A DNA stretch of 26,791 nucleotides from Nitrospinaceae bacterium. Its GTDB lineage: Bacteria; Nitrospinota; Nitrospinia; Nitrospinales; VA-1. Numbering within the stretch: position 1 is the first letter of the stretch; each line of letters begins with the position of its first letter. Below are positions 24,510-26,791 of the stretch, piece after piece. The stretch is taken from contig JAPYPK010000011.1 of assembly GCA_029937655.1 (NCBI GenBank), forward strand, positions 1 to 26,791. The letters run 5' to 3'. The position numbers and the translations under genes were made by a program. Under the pieces are notes generated by a model that was not told the DNA's origin, searched no databases, and saw nothing but the letters and a program-made list of their open reading frames with translations.

Positions 24510-25462
24510 AAATTGCTTTTCTTTTTCCCGGTCAAGGGTCACAAACTGTAGGTATGGGTAAGGAGTTTTATAAGGCTTTTTCAGAGGCTAAAAAATTATT
24601 TGATGACGCTGGAGAAATTCTTGGGTTTGATATTGCAGACCTATGTTTTAATGGGCCTGATGAGAAGTTAATGCTTACAGAAAATGCACAGCCAGCTCTT
24701 CTTATCCACAGTATAATAGCCTTGAATATGCTGAGGAGAAATGGTATCAATGCCACAATAGCTGCTGGCCACAGCCTTGGTGAGTATTCGGCTAATGTTG
24801 CGGCCGGATCTATTCAATTTCTAGATGCGGTTCGGTTAGTTCACCTGAGGGGGCGTTTCATGCAGGAAGCTGTTCCCGTTGGTGTAGGAGGTATGGCTGC
24901 TGTAATTGGAATGTCTTTAGATAACGTTCGGTTATTATGCGATAGAGTGTCAAAAAAAGATTTTCTTGTTCAACCTGCCAATATTAACAGTCATGAACAA
25001 ATTGTTATTGCCGGCCATCTTAAGGCTGTTAAGGAAGTCTCTCGATTAGCAAAAGAGGAAGGGGCTAAAAAGTCAATCATGTTACCAGTTAGTGCTCCCT
25101 TTCACTGCCCTTTGATGAAACCAGCAGAAATTAATCTTAAAAAGGAACTGGAAAAAACAAAATTTATTGACCATCAATATCCTGTTGTTTCTAATATTCA
25201 AGCTCGGCCCCTTACTGCGGGTTCTTCGGCGTGTGAAGCATTGATACGGCAGGTGTGTTCGCCTGTTAGGTGGGCTGAAACAATGCAGTATTTGATTGAC
25301 CAAAAAATAGATGTTGCTATTGAACTTGGCACGGGAAGAGTTCTGTCTGGCCTTATGCGGCGGTTTAATAAAAATGTAAAGTGTTATCAGGTCGGAGATC
25401 CAAACTCCTTAAGGACAACCGTCGAGGCTTGTGAAAACTTGATAAAATCAGAGGGTAATTGA
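24503..25462 (+). CDS. fabD: Malonyl-CoA:ACP transacylase (FabD)
   Basis: FabD loads malonyl groups onto acyl carrier protein. At 319 residues it has the complete active site: the oxyanion-hole Gln in FPGQGSQTVGMG (8-19), Ser91 in GHSLGEYSA, Arg116 in the RLVHLRGRFM helix, and His201 in SAPFHCPLM. It overlaps fabH by seven bases and fabG by one, so the three are translationally linked. A G-rich stretch just before the start may serve as ribosome-binding site. Confidence 0.97.
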   Translation: MVKIAFLFPGQGSQTVGMGKEFYKAFSEAKKLFDDAGEILGFDIADLCFNGPDEKLMLTENAQPALLIHSIIALNMLRRNGINATIAAGHSLGEYSANVAAGSIQFLDAVRLVHLRGRFMQEAVPVGVGGMAAVIGMSLDNVRLLCDRVSKKDFLVQPANINSHEQIVIAGHLKAVKEVSRLAKEEGAKKSIMLPVSAPFHCPLMKPAEINLKKELEKTKFIDHQYPVVSNIQARPLTAGSSACEALIRQVCSPVRWAETMQYLIDQKIDVAIELGTGRVLSGLMRRFNKNVKCYQVGDPNSLRTTVEACENLIKSEGN

Positions 25463-26202
25463 TGGAACTTAAAGATAAAATTGCACTAGTTACTGGTGGG
25501 GGGCAAGGAATAGGGCAGGTGATCGGGAATAATCTTGCGAAATCTGGAGCGCACGTTATTTTTGGTGACATTAATCATGAAAATGCTAATAAATCTGCTG
25601 AAAGTGTTATCGCCAATGGGGGGAGTGCATCAGCTGCTTTAATAAATGTAGCGGATGCAGAAAATGTGAAAGTAGCATTTGATTCAATAGCAAGGGAATT
25701 TAAGCCCTTAGATATTTTGATTAATAACGCCGGAATTACTAAGGATGGACTGTTTGTTAGGATGAAGGAAGATGACTGGGACCTTGTTCTCGCTGTAAAC
25801 CTTAAAGGAAGTTTTCTTTGCGGACAGCAAGCAGCAAAACATATGATGAAGCAACGTCAAGGCGCCATAGTTAACATTGCTTCTATTGTTGGTGTTATGG
25901 GTAATGCTGGGCAGGCAAACTACTCTGCCTCTAAAGCAGGTTTGATTGGTTTGACAAAAACTATGGCGCGAGAGCTAGCCCCCAGAAATATTACAGTTAA
26001 CGCTATAGCACCAGGGTTTATTGATACAGAAATGACTCGTGTACTTGATGAAAAAATAAGAGACAAGCTGATTGAACAAATACCTCTTTCACGTTTGGGG
26101 TTGCCTAACGACATAGCACATAGCGTGGATTTCCTTGTTTCTGGCCGTTCGAATTATATCACTGGCCAGGTGATAAATGTTAATGGTGGAATGTTGATGT
26201 AA
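25462..26202 (+). CDS. fabG: 3-oxoacyl-ACP reductase (FabG)
   Basis: FabG reduces beta-ketoacyl-ACP with NADPH in each elongation cycle. The 246-residue short-chain dehydrogenase shows the cofactor motif TGGGQGIG (11-18), NNAGI (88-92), and the catalytic Ser141, Tyr154 and Lys158 in the ASIVGVMGNAGQANYSASK segment; the C-terminus ITGQVINVNGGM is typical. ATG 25462 overlaps the fabD stop in a TGATG arrangement, and GAGGG lies six bases upstream, which favours it over an in-frame TTG one codon earlier. Confidence 0.97.
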   Translation: MELKDKIALVTGGGQGIGQVIGNNLAKSGAHVIFGDINHENANKSAESVIANGGSASAALINVADAENVKVAFDSIAREFKPLDILINNAGITKDGLFVRMKEDDWDLVLAVNLKGSFLCGQQAAKHMMKQRQGAIVNIASIVGVMGNAGQANYSASKAGLIGLTKTMARELAPRNITVNAIAPGFIDTEMTRVLDEKIRDKLIEQIPLSRLGLPNDIAHSVDFLVSGRSNYITGQVINVNGGMLM

Positions 26203-26223
26203 TATTTTTTAGGAGTTTTAATT

Positions 26224-26457
26224 ATGTCTGTTGAAGAAAAAGTAAGAGGAATTATAGTGGATCAATTAGGTGTGGACGAAAAACAGGTTACAAATGACGC
26301 TGCATTTATTGACGATCTAGGGGCGGACTCTCTTGATACTGTTGAACTTGTCATGGCCCTTGAGGAGGAGTTTGATGTTGAAATTCCAGATGAAGATGCT
26401 GAGAAAATTTCAAAAGTTCAGGATGCAATTGATTATATAAACAACAATACTAATTGA
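26224..26457 (+). CDS. acpP: Acyl carrier protein
   Basis: This acidic 77-residue helical protein carries growing acyl chains on a phosphopantetheine arm attached to Ser36 in the GADSLDTVELVMALEEEF motif. AGGAG stands eight bases before the ATG, giving the strong initiation expected for an abundant protein. It sits between fabG and fabF, the standard order. Its acyl-ACP products feed plsX in the same cluster. Confidence 0.98.
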   Translation: MSVEEKVRGIIVDQLGVDEKQVTNDAAFIDDLGADSLDTVELVMALEEEFDVEIPDEDAEKISKVQDAIDYINNNTN

Positions 26458-26484
26458 TCGGCTCTGATGAAGGTGGAGTAGTGG

Positions 26485-26791
26485 ATGAAGAAGCGCGTAG
26501 TTGTTACAGGGATGGGTATTATTTCTCCACTTGGTATTGGTGTTGAAGAAAATTGGTCAGCTATCATTAATGGGAAATCTGGAATCGGCCCCATTACAAG
26601 GTTTGACACAGAATCATTTCCTGTAAAATTTGCGGGTGAGGTTGCTGGTTTTGATGCTGAGCGGTATATGGGGCATAAAGAAGTAAAAAAAATGGATAGG
26701 TTTATTCATTTTGCAGTAGCTGCTAGTGACTATGCCCTCAAAGACTCAGGGTATGAAATTACTGAAAAAAATGCCGAGAGAGTCGGAGTTC
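26485..26791 (+). CDS. fabF: Beta-ketoacyl-ACP synthase II (FabF), N-terminal part
   Basis: The frame starts at ATG 26485 with GGAG six bases upstream and runs off the right edge after about 102 codons, with no stop. The N-terminus MKKRVVVTGMGIISPLG, then NGKSGIGPITRFD and a KKMDRFIHFAVAASDYAL helix, identify the KAS II family that elongates acyl-ACP by condensation with malonyl-ACP. The catalytic Cys-His-His lies beyond the window. It begins 27 bases after acpP and continues the operon. Confidence 0.95.
   Translation, partial: MKKRVVVTGMGIISPLGIGVEENWSAIINGKSGIGPITRFDTESFPVKFAGEVAGFDAERYMGHKEVKKMDRFIHFAVAASDYALKDSGYEITEKNAERVGV

Noticed and set aside
1..26791. CRISPR arrays, insertion sequences or prophage
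   Set aside because: No regularly spaced repeats, transposase genes, terminal inverted repeats or phage structural genes were found.

Overview
The window is an A+T-rich (about 40% G+C by eye), gene-dense bacterial chromosome segment from a Gram-negative, probably flagellated organism. Two predicted outer-membrane-type lipoproteins, a flagellar rod cluster, a sigma-54 regulator and an MsbA-type exporter support this. A PCP_red domain, an OleA/OleB pair, an SmbP-like protein and the xerD-yceD-rpmF-plsX-fab order would fit a Nitrospinota- or Deltaproteobacteria-like lineage. That placement is inference from gene content only. No rRNA, intact tRNA, insertion sequence, prophage or CRISPR array is visible.

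Layout. 1-317: C-terminal end of a PCP_red-domain protein cut by the window edge, followed by a hairpin terminator. 490-4182: a probable operon of an MsbA-like ABC exporter, OleA thiolase and OleB hydrolase, ending in a bidirectional terminator shared with the convergent ahcY (4304-5605, minus). 5797-8634 (minus): a 945-residue GAF/AAA+ sigma-54 activator, divergent from the flagellar rod genes flgB and fliE (8916-9763). A canonical -24/-12 promoter and an inverted repeat lie in front of flgB. The usual flgC between flgB and fliE is absent. 9921-11550: a secreted SmbP-like His-rich protein, an HI0074-like helical protein (minus) and a DUF1566 protein. 11572-13548: acetyl-CoA synthetase. 13752-17422: two divergent lipoproteins, one a large TPR protein and one a SUMF1/FGE-fold protein lacking the catalytic cysteines. 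17481-20318 (minus): Fur-family regulator, a degraded tRNA-like sequence, and a probable fbp-hisS operon. 20467-26791: xerD, then yceD-rpmF, plsX, fabH, fabD, fabG, acpP and the start of fabF, a classic type II fatty-acid and phospholipid initiation cluster.

How the genes work together. plsX-fabHDG-acpP-fabF supply acyl-ACP, from which membrane acyl chains are made. OleA/OleB would condense activated fatty acids toward long-chain olefins if OleC and OleD are encoded elsewhere. AhcY clears S-adenosylhomocysteine, Acs activates acetate, and Fbp acts in gluconeogenesis or carbon fixation. The sigma-54 activator is placed to control rod assembly.

Most of the window is conventional. I see no clear undescribed multi-gene system. 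The observations most worth a second look are the sigma-54 promoter/unorthodox activator pair at flgB, the missing flgC, the oleAB pair tied to an ABC exporter without oleCD, and the tRNA remnant between hisS and fur.
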